Assembly: GCA_009776905.1 (NCBI GenBank)
Contig: WRMX01000094.1
Coordinates: forward strand, 1-12,231
Source of the DNA: Oscillospiraceae bacterium
GTDB lineage: Bacteria; Bacillota; Clostridia; Oscillospirales; Oscillospiraceae
Reading direction: 5' to 3'
Length of the DNA: 12,231 nucleotides
Of this stretch, positions 6,251-12,231 are shown one piece after another (the first letter of the stretch is position 1; every line of letters begins with the position of its first letter). A program made the translations under genes and the position numbers. The notes beneath the pieces were generated by a model. It did not search any database, was not told the DNA's origin, and saw only the letters and a program-made list of their open reading frames with translations.

Positions 6251-8200
6251 CTAGAACCTGCCGATATCTCGGGCAGTGTTGTAAGCAAGATTTGTCGCAT
6301 CCGCGATATTCTTTGGAGTCAAGCAATCGCCAATCTGATAAAACTCAGGCGCGGCAAACCTCAGCTCCTCTGCCTCCGAGCGCAAAGGAGACTGCCCCGC
6401 GGCATAAACGACGGTATCCGCCTCAAAAAGCTGCTTGCCGTCAGGCCCCTCGCCGACGAGCCCCTTCTCATTGATCTCCAGCGCCTTCACGGAAAGGTTG
6501 ACCTTCACGTTCTTTCTCGCGAGCTCGAGCCGGATCGCAAGCCCATGAAGCATGTTCCCGCCATCGCCCATCGCGGGCGCCATCTCCACGATCTCGACCT
6601 CGCGTCCCAGCCCCGCGAGATAAGCCGCCAGCTCCGTCCCGACAAGACCTCCGCCCAGAATCACGACGCGCTTGCCCGCCTTCTCGGGATCGAGATAGAC
6701 TTCCTCCGCCCCAACGACATTGGCTCCGTCGATCCCCGGAATGCCCGGGACGATCGGACGCGAACCAAGCGCGGCGATGATAACATCAGGAGCAATGGAT
6801 TCGGCATATTCTTTCGTAACCTCGGTATTAAGGCGAATATCCACGCCCGCAGCGCGCAGCTTACGCTCCTGGCGCCGCAGATACTCCGTGAGATGCTTCT
6901 TAAACGGGACATCATGCTCGCAATTCAAAGCGCCGCCCAATTCGCCGGTCTTCTCGCAAAGAATGACCTCGTGGCCGCGTTCTGCGGCGGTGAGCGCAGC
7001 CTGCATCCCGCCAATCCCGCCACCGGCGATCAAAACCTGTTTTTTGACTGCCGGCTGGACGATCCAATTATTCTCAATCTCGCGCCCGATGACGGGGTTG
7101 ATCGCGCAGATGAACTGCCCTTTCGACATATGGTTCGAGAAGCACGTGAGGCAGCGCATACACCCATTGATCTCGTCGCTCCTGCCCGTGCGCGCTTTCA
7201 ACGGCAAGTCAGGATCGGCTATGAGTCCGCGCGCGAGTTCCACGACATCCGCCTGGCCCGATGCGATGATTTCTTCCATCAGCTCCGGGTCTGCCAATGC
7301 ACCGACGGTCGCGACCGCGGTCTTGACGTGCTTCTTGATCTCTGCCGCGAACCTGACGTTCGCGCCGTCCGGCAGGAACATGTCTGGATGCGTGACGGTG
7401 AAAACATCCCAAATCTCATGGCTCCCGGCAGAAACGTGGATGAGGTCAAGATGGCCATCAAGCTGCTTTGCGATCTCTACGCCCTCGTCGATGTCATACC
7501 CCGACGGATGGCACTCCGACCCCGAAATGCGCATCTCAATCGGGAAGTTCGGCCCCACAGCCTTGCGAATAGCCTTGCACACCTCGACGGCAAACCTGCA
7601 TCGATTCTCCGGCGAACCGCCCCATTTATCGGTGCGGCGGTTCGACACCGGCGACATGAACTCGGTCAGTAGCCATCCATGGCCGCCATGCACCGTCACC
7701 ATGCCAAACCCGCTGCGTTTCGCGGCCAGCGCAGCTTTCGCGAACTGGTCCACGATTTCATAAATCTTGTCATCGTTCATCGCCTCGACATGGAAACCCG
7801 CAGCGGTCGTATATTCCATCGGCCCGTATAATTGGTTGCCCTCTCTGGCGGACGAATGTGCATGGCTCCCGCTGTGCGAAAGCTCGATGGATGCGACGGC
7901 CCCATGGCGCGAAATAGAGTCCGCAAGCCTGCTCAGCGCGGATGCCCCTCCCGGGTCGTCGAGAACGATATGCCCGTTGTTGAACCGCCCATGCTTCGAA
8001 CAAACAACGGCGTCGCCAACGCAAACCGACGCGGCCCCGCCGATCGCCTTGCGTTCATAATATGCGAACGTCTCCTGTATGGGGTAGTGCTGCGACGACA
8101 TATACGCCGTGCCTGTCGGCGAAGCGAATATGCGGTTGCGGAACACAGTCCCCGCCAATGTGATTGGCGAAAATAAATGCGGATATTTAATGTCAGACAT
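6251..8200 (-). CDS. Old-yellow-enzyme/2,4-dienoyl-CoA-reductase-like flavoprotein (second in operon)
   Basis: This is a 649-residue paralogue of the flanking flavoenzymes. The FMN barrel is about 1-345, with FRNRIFASPTG (20-30), IELSHSGSH (105-113), VHGGHGWLL (170-178), SNRRTDKWGGSPENR (186-200), and TVG/ELARGLIADP near 298-330. The iron-sulfur ligands are C347, C350, C353 and C365 (CxxCxxCx11C). The first dinucleotide fold starts with GGGIGG (393-398), followed by an ALGSRP motif. The second has LGGGLVGTE then VEMAP, the acidic residue favouring NADH. Trp occupies the position of the YqjM tyrosine in HxxHGY. Length and order agree with FadH, BaiCD and BaiH relatives. ATG 8198-8200 is chosen because AGAGGA lies eight bases upstream (8209-8214) and the family N-terminus (YPHLFSPI) begins right after. 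The open frame up to 8284 is a non-conserved low-complexity extension. Substrate is unknown. Confidence 0.91.
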   Translation of the reverse strand: MSDIKYPHLFSPITLAGTVFRNRIFASPTGTAYMSSQHYPIQETFAYYERKAIGGAASVCVGDAVVCSKHGRFNNGHIVLDDPGGASALSRLADSISRHGAVASIELSHSGSHAHSSAREGNQLYGPMEYTTAAGFHVEAMNDDKIYEIVDQFAKAALAAKRSGFGMVTVHGGHGWLLTEFMSPVSNRRTDKWGGSPENRCRFAVEVCKAIRKAVGPNFPIEMRISGSECHPSGYDIDEGVEIAKQLDGHLDLIHVSAGSHEIWDVFTVTHPDMFLPDGANVRFAAEIKKHVKTAVATVGALADPELMEEIIASGQADVVELARGLIADPDLPLKARTGRSDEINGCMRCLTCFSNHMSKGQFICAINPVIGREIENNWIVQPAVKKQVLIAGGGIGGMQAALTAAERGHEVILCEKTGELGGALNCEHDVPFKKHLTEYLRRQERKLRAAGVDIRLNTEVTKEYAESIAPDVIIAALGSRPIVPGIPGIDGANVVGAEEVYLDPEKAGKRVVILGGGLVGTELAAYLAGLGREVEIVEMAPAMGDGGNMLHGLAIRLELARKNVKVNLSVKALEINEKGLVGEGPDGKQLFEADTVVYAAGQSPLRSEAEELRFAAPEFYQIGDCLTPKNIADATNLAYNTARDIGRF

Positions 8201-8244
8201 AATACTTTTCCTCTCATTAGAATTGTGATTGTGTGAATTAATCG

Positions 8245-8262
8245 GAGCGCGCGGCATCCGGG
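8245..8262. repeat. Intergenic repeat, copy 2 (18 bp)
   Basis: GAGCGCGCGGCATCCGGG on the plus strand is the partner of 6165-6182 with one mismatch. It lies 44 bp before the start codon of the 649-residue flavoenzyme gene and next to the hairpin at 8265-8284. Confidence 0.7.
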
Positions 8263-8264
8263 TC

Positions 8265-8284
8265 GTGGGGGTGGAACCCCCCAC
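8265..8284 (-). terminator. GC-rich hairpin between first and second flavoenzyme genes
   Basis: GTGGGGG and CCCCCAC form a 7-bp stem with a 6-base loop, 26 bp after the stop codon of the 640-residue flavoenzyme gene. No T run follows, so it is a weak terminator candidate. It could instead be an RNA-processing or mRNA-stabilising element. Confidence 0.3.
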
Positions 8285-8310
8285 ATTACCTGACGGACAT
8301 CCCGGTCTCG

Positions 8311-10233
8311 TTATATGCTCATCGCGGCGAAGAACCCGCCGTTGATGGCGTTATCCACCTTCCCCGGCTGCTTCGCATCGCCAATATTGATGACGAACGG
8401 CGCCCTGTCATAAAGCTCGAAATAAGTCCTCTCGTCGGGGCGCATTCCAACAGCATACAAGACAGCGTCGGCAGGCGCCGTGGCCGTCTGCCCATCCTTT
8501 TCATATACAACGCCCGTGTCGGTGATCTCCAGCGTCTTCGCGCCGGTCAGGACGTTCATGCCCTTCTCTTGGATCGCATCCATGATCCCGACGAGCCCCG
8601 ATGAGTCGCGCGCGATGTCATTCGTCAATTCAAGGACGGTCACCTTCTTGCCCAAGTTCATGAGATGCAGCCCTGTCTCGACGCCGATGGGGCCGCCCCC
8701 GATGATCACGATGTTTTCACCTAACGAAAAATCAGCATGGAAATACACATCGGCGGCATACCGAGCCTTTTCCACGCCCTTGATGGCAGGAATTATGGGC
8801 ACGCTTCCCGTCGCGATGATGATATGCCCGGGGTTCAGCCTTTCGACTAGATCATCCGTCACGACGGTATTGAGCATAATAGTCGCGCTGGAACGATGCA
8901 CCTTGCGAATGAGATACTCCGTAAATCTGCGGAGATCATGCTTGATCGTATCCGTCTCCGTAAACCGCAGCAGTCCGCCAAGGGCAGGACCGCGCTCCAC
9001 AAGCGTGACCCTATGGCCGCGTTCGGAAGCGGTGATCGCGGCCTGCATTCCGGCAGGCCCGCCGCCGACGATCAACACGTTTCTCTTGTGCAATGCCTCC
9101 TCGATTCCATCCCCAAAACCGTGGCGCAGCTCATGCGCCGTCAGCGGATTGACGCTGCAGCGGAAATGCCTGTTCGCGTTGTCGCCATTCGTGCAATTGG
9201 AGCAGCGAAGGCATGGCGTGATATCTTCCGCGCGCCCTAGAATCGTCTTTTTGGGGAAGAACGGGTCAGCGATGAGCGCGCGCGACATCGAAACGCCGTC
9301 CGCAGCTCCCGAAGCGATGATCTCCTCCGCCTGGTCCGGATCGACGATGGAGCCGATCGTGAAAATCGGGATGTTGACGCGCCCGGACTTCTTGATGGTT
9401 TCGGCCAAAAAGACGTTCTGCCCGTGCGGCATATACGGCGAAGCGAAAATATACCTGAAATCTTCGGTAGAAATCTCCGCCATGTCGATATATTCCTGTG
9501 CTTTTACGAGGAACTCGATGGAATCCTCGACGGTGAACCCCGCAGGGTCGCGCTCCGAGCCCGAAAGCCGAATGGTGATCGTCCTGTGGTTGCCGACATG
9601 CTCGCGGATTTTTTTCAAAACATAAAGCGGGAAGCGCATGCGGTTTTCCAGGCTTCCACCATATTCGTCGGTCCTCTTGTTGATGATCGGCGATAGGAAC
9701 TGCGTCAGCAGCCACCCATGCCCGCAGTGGACATGCACGATGTCGAAACCCGCATGGTAGTAATACGCCGCCGTCTTCGCGAATCCGTCCGCGACATATT
9801 CCATGTCTTCCTTGGTCATGGCGCGTATCTTCGTGCCTGTCATCGGGTTCACGGTGTCGCTCGGCCCCATGATCTTGTTCGGGTCCTTGTTAAAATCGGC
9901 CCTGACCCTGTTGCCTCCGTGCGTAAGCTCCACGGCCGCAGCAGCGCCGTGCTCGTGAATCGCCTGCGACATTTCTGCATAAATGGCCATGTTCTCCTGT
10001 GTCGTTTCCATGCCCGGCGTATGGTTGCCGCCGTCGCAGACATTCGCCTCGCCGAGAGTGACGATCCCCGCGCCACCGCGCGCCTTGTGTTCGAGATAGC
10101 GCACATAGTATTCGTCCGGGCGGCCGTCGATCGTCCGAAACAGCATGTTTGGCGCGGACATCATCCGGTTTTTAACAAGAAGATTCCTCAGTTTGATAGG
10201 TTTTTGCAAATTTGGGTACGGTTGCTTGTACAT
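8311..10233 (-). CDS. Old-yellow-enzyme/2,4-dienoyl-CoA-reductase-like flavoprotein (first in operon)
   Basis: This 640-residue flavoenzyme is the first gene of the cluster. The FMN barrel is about 1-340: VKNRMMSAPN (20-29), VELTHGGNR (101-109), VHCGHGWLL (168-176), NKRTDEYGGSLENR (185-198), IRLSGSERDP (221-230). The iron-sulfur ligands are C341, C344, C347 and C359 (CxxCxxCx11C). Two Rossmann folds follow: VGGGPAGMQAA, with VERGPALGG as FAD-ribose contact, an IATGS motif, then IGGGPIGVE with LEL, suggesting NADH. Trp174 replaces the YqjM-type tyrosine, and C170 sits inside the HxxH motif. The overall layout equals FadH/BaiCD/BaiH, so C=C reduction of an enone or enoyl-CoA type substrate is the best guess. 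Start: GAAAGGA (10243-10249) is nine bases before ATG 10231-10233, while the upstream ATG 10240-10242 directly abuts it and is unlikely to be used. Confidence 0.91.
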   Translation of the reverse strand: MYKQPYPNLQKPIKLRNLLVKNRMMSAPNMLFRTIDGRPDEYYVRYLEHKARGGAGIVTLGEANVCDGGNHTPGMETTQENMAIYAEMSQAIHEHGAAAAVELTHGGNRVRADFNKDPNKIMGPSDTVNPMTGTKIRAMTKEDMEYVADGFAKTAAYYYHAGFDIVHVHCGHGWLLTQFLSPIINKRTDEYGGSLENRMRFPLYVLKKIREHVGNHRTITIRLSGSERDPAGFTVEDSIEFLVKAQEYIDMAEISTEDFRYIFASPYMPHGQNVFLAETIKKSGRVNIPIFTIGSIVDPDQAEEIIASGAADGVSMSRALIADPFFPKKTILGRAEDITPCLRCSNCTNGDNANRHFRCSVNPLTAHELRHGFGDGIEEALHKRNVLIVGGGPAGMQAAITASERGHRVTLVERGPALGGLLRFTETDTIKHDLRRFTEYLIRKVHRSSATIMLNTVVTDDLVERLNPGHIIIATGSVPIIPAIKGVEKARYAADVYFHADFSLGENIVIIGGGPIGVETGLHLMNLGKKVTVLELTNDIARDSSGLVGIMDAIQEKGMNVLTGAKTLEITDTGVVYEKDGQTATAPADAVLYAVGMRPDERTYFELYDRAPFVINIGDAKQPGKVDNAINGGFFAAMSI

Positions 10234-10242
10234 AGTATGCAT

Positions 10243-10249
10243 TCCTTTC
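10243..10249 (-). promoter_or_regulatory. Ribosome binding site deciding the start of the 640-residue flavoenzyme
   Basis: GAAAGGA lies immediately before ATG 10240-10242 and nine bases before ATG 10231-10233. The spacing favours the second ATG. Confidence 0.6.
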
Positions 10250-10307
10250 GTCTGTATAATTCATAATATACCTTAATCTACCACATCGCCACGCAAAACA
10301 CAATATA

Positions 10308-10313
10308 ATTATA
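10308..10313 (-). promoter_or_regulatory. Possible -10 element for the flavoenzyme operon
   Basis: A perfect TATAAT on the minus strand lies 75 bp before the first flavoenzyme start. No good -35 lies 16-18 bp upstream (ACAGGA at 17 bp; TGGACA only at 20 bp), so it may need an activator or be chance in AT-rich DNA. The partly symmetric GTATAATTCATAATATAC at 10254-10271 lies between it and the gene. Confidence 0.25.
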
Positions 10314-10381
10314 GGGTAAAACAAGGAGCCTCCTGTCCACGCCTCGCCGAGCGTGAGATGTAAAAATCCGCTATAGCAAAG

Positions 10382-10411
10382 CGCCCGTTATCCGAAAATG
10401 GACAACGGGCG
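10382..10411 (-). terminator. Terminator of the rsmD-coaD-coiled-coil operon
   Basis: A 12-bp stem (CGCCCGTTGTCC with GGATAACGGGCG on the minus strand, one G-U pair) with the 6-base loop ATTTTC starts 19 bases after the coiled-coil gene stop. It is followed by CTTTGCTATAG, a weak T tract. Two smaller hairpins lie further downstream: 10338-10355 (CACG/CGTG and CTCG/CGAG) and 10321-10336, the last followed by TTTT on the minus strand. They may act as back-up terminators separating the housekeeping operon from the reductase cluster. Confidence 0.65.
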
Positions 10412-10430
10412 TATAAGAATCGCAAGATCG

Positions 10431-10940
10431 TCAATCGATGTCTATATCCGGCCGTCCCGCCTGGCGCTGCGGCGCAGCAACGGCGCGCGCCGCCTGCTTG
10501 AACTTCGCCCGCGACTGCTGCAGTTCCCTGAGCGCGGCAGCAAGCGCCTCCTCCGAACGCTGCATCGCGTCGTCGACATATTCATTTGCGACCCGCCTCA
10601 GCTCCGTCGTAGCCGCCTCGGCGTTCGAGAGCATATCGTTGCTCCGATCCCTGGAAATCCTGATGATCTCCTGCTCATCGATGAGCTGCCGCGCCCTGTC
10701 CTCGGCGTTTTTCTTGATTGCCTCCGCCTCGCGCTTCGCATTGTTGATAAAATCAGCGCGCGCGTCGATCAGCCTCTTCGCCTCCGCGATCTCCGTCGGG
10801 AACTGCGCCCTGATCTCATCGAGCAAATCGAGGGCTTTGTCGCGCTCAATGACGCATTTTTCCGCGCCCAGCGGCAGCCCCCAGGCTTCAGTGATCATAG
10901 TATGGAGCATCTCCAATAATTCAGGTATTCTACTGCTCAT
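10431..10940 (-). CDS. Coiled-coil protein, DivIVA/ATPase-annotated type
   Basis: This 169-residue hydrophilic protein is charged and predicted helical along nearly its whole length. Residues about 25-150 have Ala, Arg and Glu heptad-like spacing typical of coiled coils. A short N-terminal segment (IPELLEMLHTMITEAWGLPLG) comes before an Arg/Gln-rich tail ending in PDIDID. No catalytic motif, signal peptide or membrane segment is seen. Proteins of this look, encoded directly after coaD in Clostridia, are often annotated as DivIVA-like or ATPase without experimental support. A structural or cell-division-related role is inference only. ATG 10938-10940 has GAGG six bases upstream, and coaD ends 39 bp earlier, so it is probably the third gene of the rsmD operon. 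Confidence 0.8.
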   Translation of the reverse strand: MSSRIPELLEMLHTMITEAWGLPLGAEKCVIERDKALDLLDEIRAQFPTEIAEAKRLIDARADFINNAKREAEAIKKNAEDRARQLIDEQEIIRISRDRSNDMLSNAEAATTELRRVANEYVDDAMQRSEEALAAALRELQQSRAKFKQAARAVAAPQRQAGRPDIDID

Positions 10941-10979
10941 AAAGAACCTCGATTCATCAATAATACCGCAGATCGCACA

Positions 10980-11459
10980 TCATTTCTCGACTTTCTTCAA
11001 CACATCTTCAATAATCTCTTTTGGGACAAATGTCCCCAAATCCGCGCCATATCTGGCCATCTCCTTGACGACGGACGAACTGAGATATGTATATTTTTCG
11101 CTCGAAAGCATCAAAAGCGTCTCGATGCTCGGATCGAGCTTCCTGTTGACCAACGCAATTTGAAATTCCCTTTCATAATCGGACACGGCGCGCATGCCTT
11201 TGATGATCACCTTCGCGCCCCGCTCCTTCATAAACTCGACAAGCAGCTCGGCCGATGCCTCGACGCGCACGTTGCGGAACCTTGCCGTAGTCCTTTTGAT
11301 CAGTTCCACGCGCTCCTCGTGCGTGAACATCGGATTCTTGCCCGAATTCACCATGACGCATACTATCAGCTCGTCAAAAATCGTCGCCGACCGCCTGATG
11401 ACGTTGAGGTGGCCGAGCGTAATGGGGTCAAAGCTCCCCGGGTATACAGCAATACTCAT
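10980..11459 (-). CDS. coaD: Phosphopantetheine adenylyltransferase (PPAT)
   Basis: This 159-residue enzyme catalyses the penultimate step of coenzyme A synthesis: 4'-phosphopantetheine + ATP to dephospho-CoA + pyrophosphate. The nucleotidyltransferase signature GSFDPITLGHLNVI is at 8-21 (T14, G16, H17 of the TxGH motif). KGMRAVSDYE (88-97) and the YLSSSVVKEMA motif (125-135) match the phosphate- and ATP-binding segments of bacterial PPAT. The length equals the family's usual 160. ATG 11457-11459 is chosen because GGAGAG (11465-11470) lies five bases upstream; an in-frame GTG at 11463-11465 would overlap that site. It lies 130 bp after rsmD, a neighbour it has in many Firmicutes. Confidence 0.97.
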   Translation of the reverse strand: MSIAVYPGSFDPITLGHLNVIRRSATIFDELIVCVMVNSGKNPMFTHEERVELIKRTTARFRNVRVEASAELLVEFMKERGAKVIIKGMRAVSDYEREFQIALVNRKLDPSIETLLMLSSEKYTYLSSSVVKEMARYGADLGTFVPKEIIEDVLKKVEK

Positions 11460-11500
11460 ACTCACTCTCCGAATTGCAGCTCCACGCTCTCCCTACATGC

Positions 11501-11559
11501 ATCGCCCCGTTCCAAATGGGACGCTGCTCATATGGGACGCTGCCAATATCGCCCCGTTC
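11501..11559. repeat. Nested direct repeats (A-B-B-A) between rsmD and coaD
   Basis: Unit A (ATCGCCCCGTTC) occurs at 11501-11512 and 11548-11559. Unit B (ATGGGACGCTGC) occurs at 11516-11527 and 11532-11543. All copies are perfect and in the same orientation, with starts 15-16 bp apart. They fill most of the rsmD-coaD gap. No ORF or strong hairpin explains them. Confidence 0.75.
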
Positions 11560-11589
11560 TGCCTGTATAAATGCCGAACATCGCATATA

Positions 11590-12129
11590 TCACTCGCGCT
11601 CATACCGCAACAGCATAATGCGCCCGTATTTATATTCCCTGTGCAAACGGTACGGCGGCGAAACAGCAGGCAAGGCGTGGCCCGCCTTAATTTCACATAT
11701 AATTATACCATTCGTGTTCACTTTGTCAAACTCTATTATTCGCGCCAATGCCTTTTCTACAAGATTGGTATTGTATGGCGGATCGACGAAAATCAAGTCG
11801 AATGTTTCATCCTTCTTCAAGTAGCTCAAAGCATCGGCCGTATGCACGCTCGCGTTCTCGGTGAGCCCGCAGAGCTTCAAATTATCCCAAATCAGCTTGA
11901 TGGCATCGGGGCTCGTATCGATGAATGTCGCGCTTTTCGCGCCGCGAGACAGCGCCTCGATGCCAAGCTGCCCCGTTCCCGCAAACAAGTCCAGGATGCT
12001 CCTACCCTCAATGTCAAATTGAACGATATTAAAAATGGACTCCTTCACCATTCCGCTCGTTGGCCTGATGGTGTATCCCGGCGTGTCTTTTAATCTGCGG
12101 CCCCCGGCCGTCCCGCTGATGACTCTCAT
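11590..12129 (-). CDS. rsmD: 16S rRNA (guanine-966-N2)-methyltransferase
   Basis: This 179-residue SAM-dependent methyltransferase modifies G966 (E. coli numbering) of 16S rRNA in the assembled 30S subunit. It begins with the family N-terminus MRVISGTAGGRRL, followed by RPTSGMVKESIFN (22-34). Motif I LDLFAGTGQLGIEALSRGA is at 46-64, and the N2-guanine methyltransferase signature DPPY at 116-119. Length and order fit RsmD. The first ATG of the family N-terminus (12127-12129) is used, with GGAG about ten bases upstream. A TTG two codons earlier is possible but less likely. The coaD neighbourhood supports the call. Confidence 0.96.
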   Translation of the reverse strand: MRVISGTAGGRRLKDTPGYTIRPTSGMVKESIFNIVQFDIEGRSILDLFAGTGQLGIEALSRGAKSATFIDTSPDAIKLIWDNLKLCGLTENASVHTADALSYLKKDETFDLIFVDPPYNTNLVEKALARIIEFDKVNTNGIIICEIKAGHALPAVSPPYRLHREYKYGRIMLLRYERE

Positions 12130-12231
12130 ATGCAAAAATCTCCGATTTATTCAGTATCTCTGCCACCCCTGCCGACCTATGGCGGCATTCTGCAGCCAGC
12201 TCCACAACGCAGCTGCAACCTCCGTAGCGGC

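Noticed and set aside
8201..8284. N-terminal extension of the 649-residue flavoenzyme up to 8284
   Set aside because: It covers the intergenic repeat and hairpin, encodes non-conserved sequence and has no ribosome binding site; the start at 8200 has one.
8480..9625. Long plus-strand open frame of 381 codons
   Set aside because: It lies antisense inside a flavoenzyme gene with full domain motifs. Its translation is Ser/Pro/Arg-rich without motifs, as expected for an antisense frame in GC-rich DNA. The same holds for the plus-strand frames at 4355-5320, 6545-7672 and 6720-7763.
2476..10233. Reading the cluster as a bile-acid inducible (bai) operon
   Set aside because: The flavoenzyme and SDR types match, but the defining baiB, baiE, baiF and baiG genes are absent, and there are three flavoenzymes instead of the bai pair.
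12130..12231. Open frames at the right edge on both strands (plus-strand Pro-rich frame from 12130; minus-strand frame ending at 12151)
   Set aside because: Only about 100 bp are visible. None of the translations is recognisable, and a C-terminus of an upstream gene, a divergent gene and plain intergenic DNA cannot be told apart.

Overview
The window looks like a chromosomal piece of a Bacillota (Clostridia-like) genome. The evidence is the housekeeping block rsmD - coaD - small coiled-coil gene at the right end, an order common in Clostridia, together with strong AGGAGG-type ribosome binding sites and moderately high GC. Every gene I can support lies on the minus strand, so transcription runs from high to low coordinates. 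No tRNA, rRNA, CRISPR array or insertion sequence was seen.

Right end (about 12130 to 10430): rsmD (16S rRNA methyltransferase), coaD (phosphopantetheine adenylyltransferase) and a 169-residue coiled-coil protein. They end at a strong hairpin at 10382-10411, followed by two weaker hairpins.

Centre (10233 to 2476): a reductive accessory cluster of three tandem paralogous flavoenzymes (640, 649 and 652 residues). Each has an old-yellow-enzyme FMN barrel, a CxxCxxCx11C iron-sulfur site and a C-terminal FAD/NAD(P)H module. They are followed by a short-chain dehydrogenase and a 223-residue Cys/His-containing protein of unknown function, whose ribosome binding site overlaps the dehydrogenase stop codon. 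The architecture is that of 2,4-dienoyl-CoA reductase, BaiCD/BaiH and related enone reductases. The likely theme is anaerobic reduction of an enone or dienone (steroid, bile acid, aromatic or other unsaturated compound) together with alcohol/ketone interconversion. The actual substrate cannot be read from sequence. Gaps of about 110 bp containing hairpins separate the three flavoenzyme genes, so their expression may be tuned individually.

Left end (2475 to 1): a visibly AT-richer block begins directly after the 223-residue gene, with its own consensus-like promoter. It holds a cytosine-5 DNA methyltransferase and an overlapping PD-(D/E)XK restriction endonuclease of the NgoBV type (predicted GGNNCC specificity). 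Next comes the first 44 codons of a gene, cut by the window edge, whose N-terminus resembles T4 Rnl1-like RNA ligases. I read this as a horizontally acquired restriction-modification/defence segment placed at the 3' end of the metabolic operon.

The best candidates for something undescribed are the five-gene reductase cluster, with altered active-site residues in all three flavoenzymes plus the unknown Cys/His protein, and the coupling of the restriction-modification pair to a possible RNA ligase.
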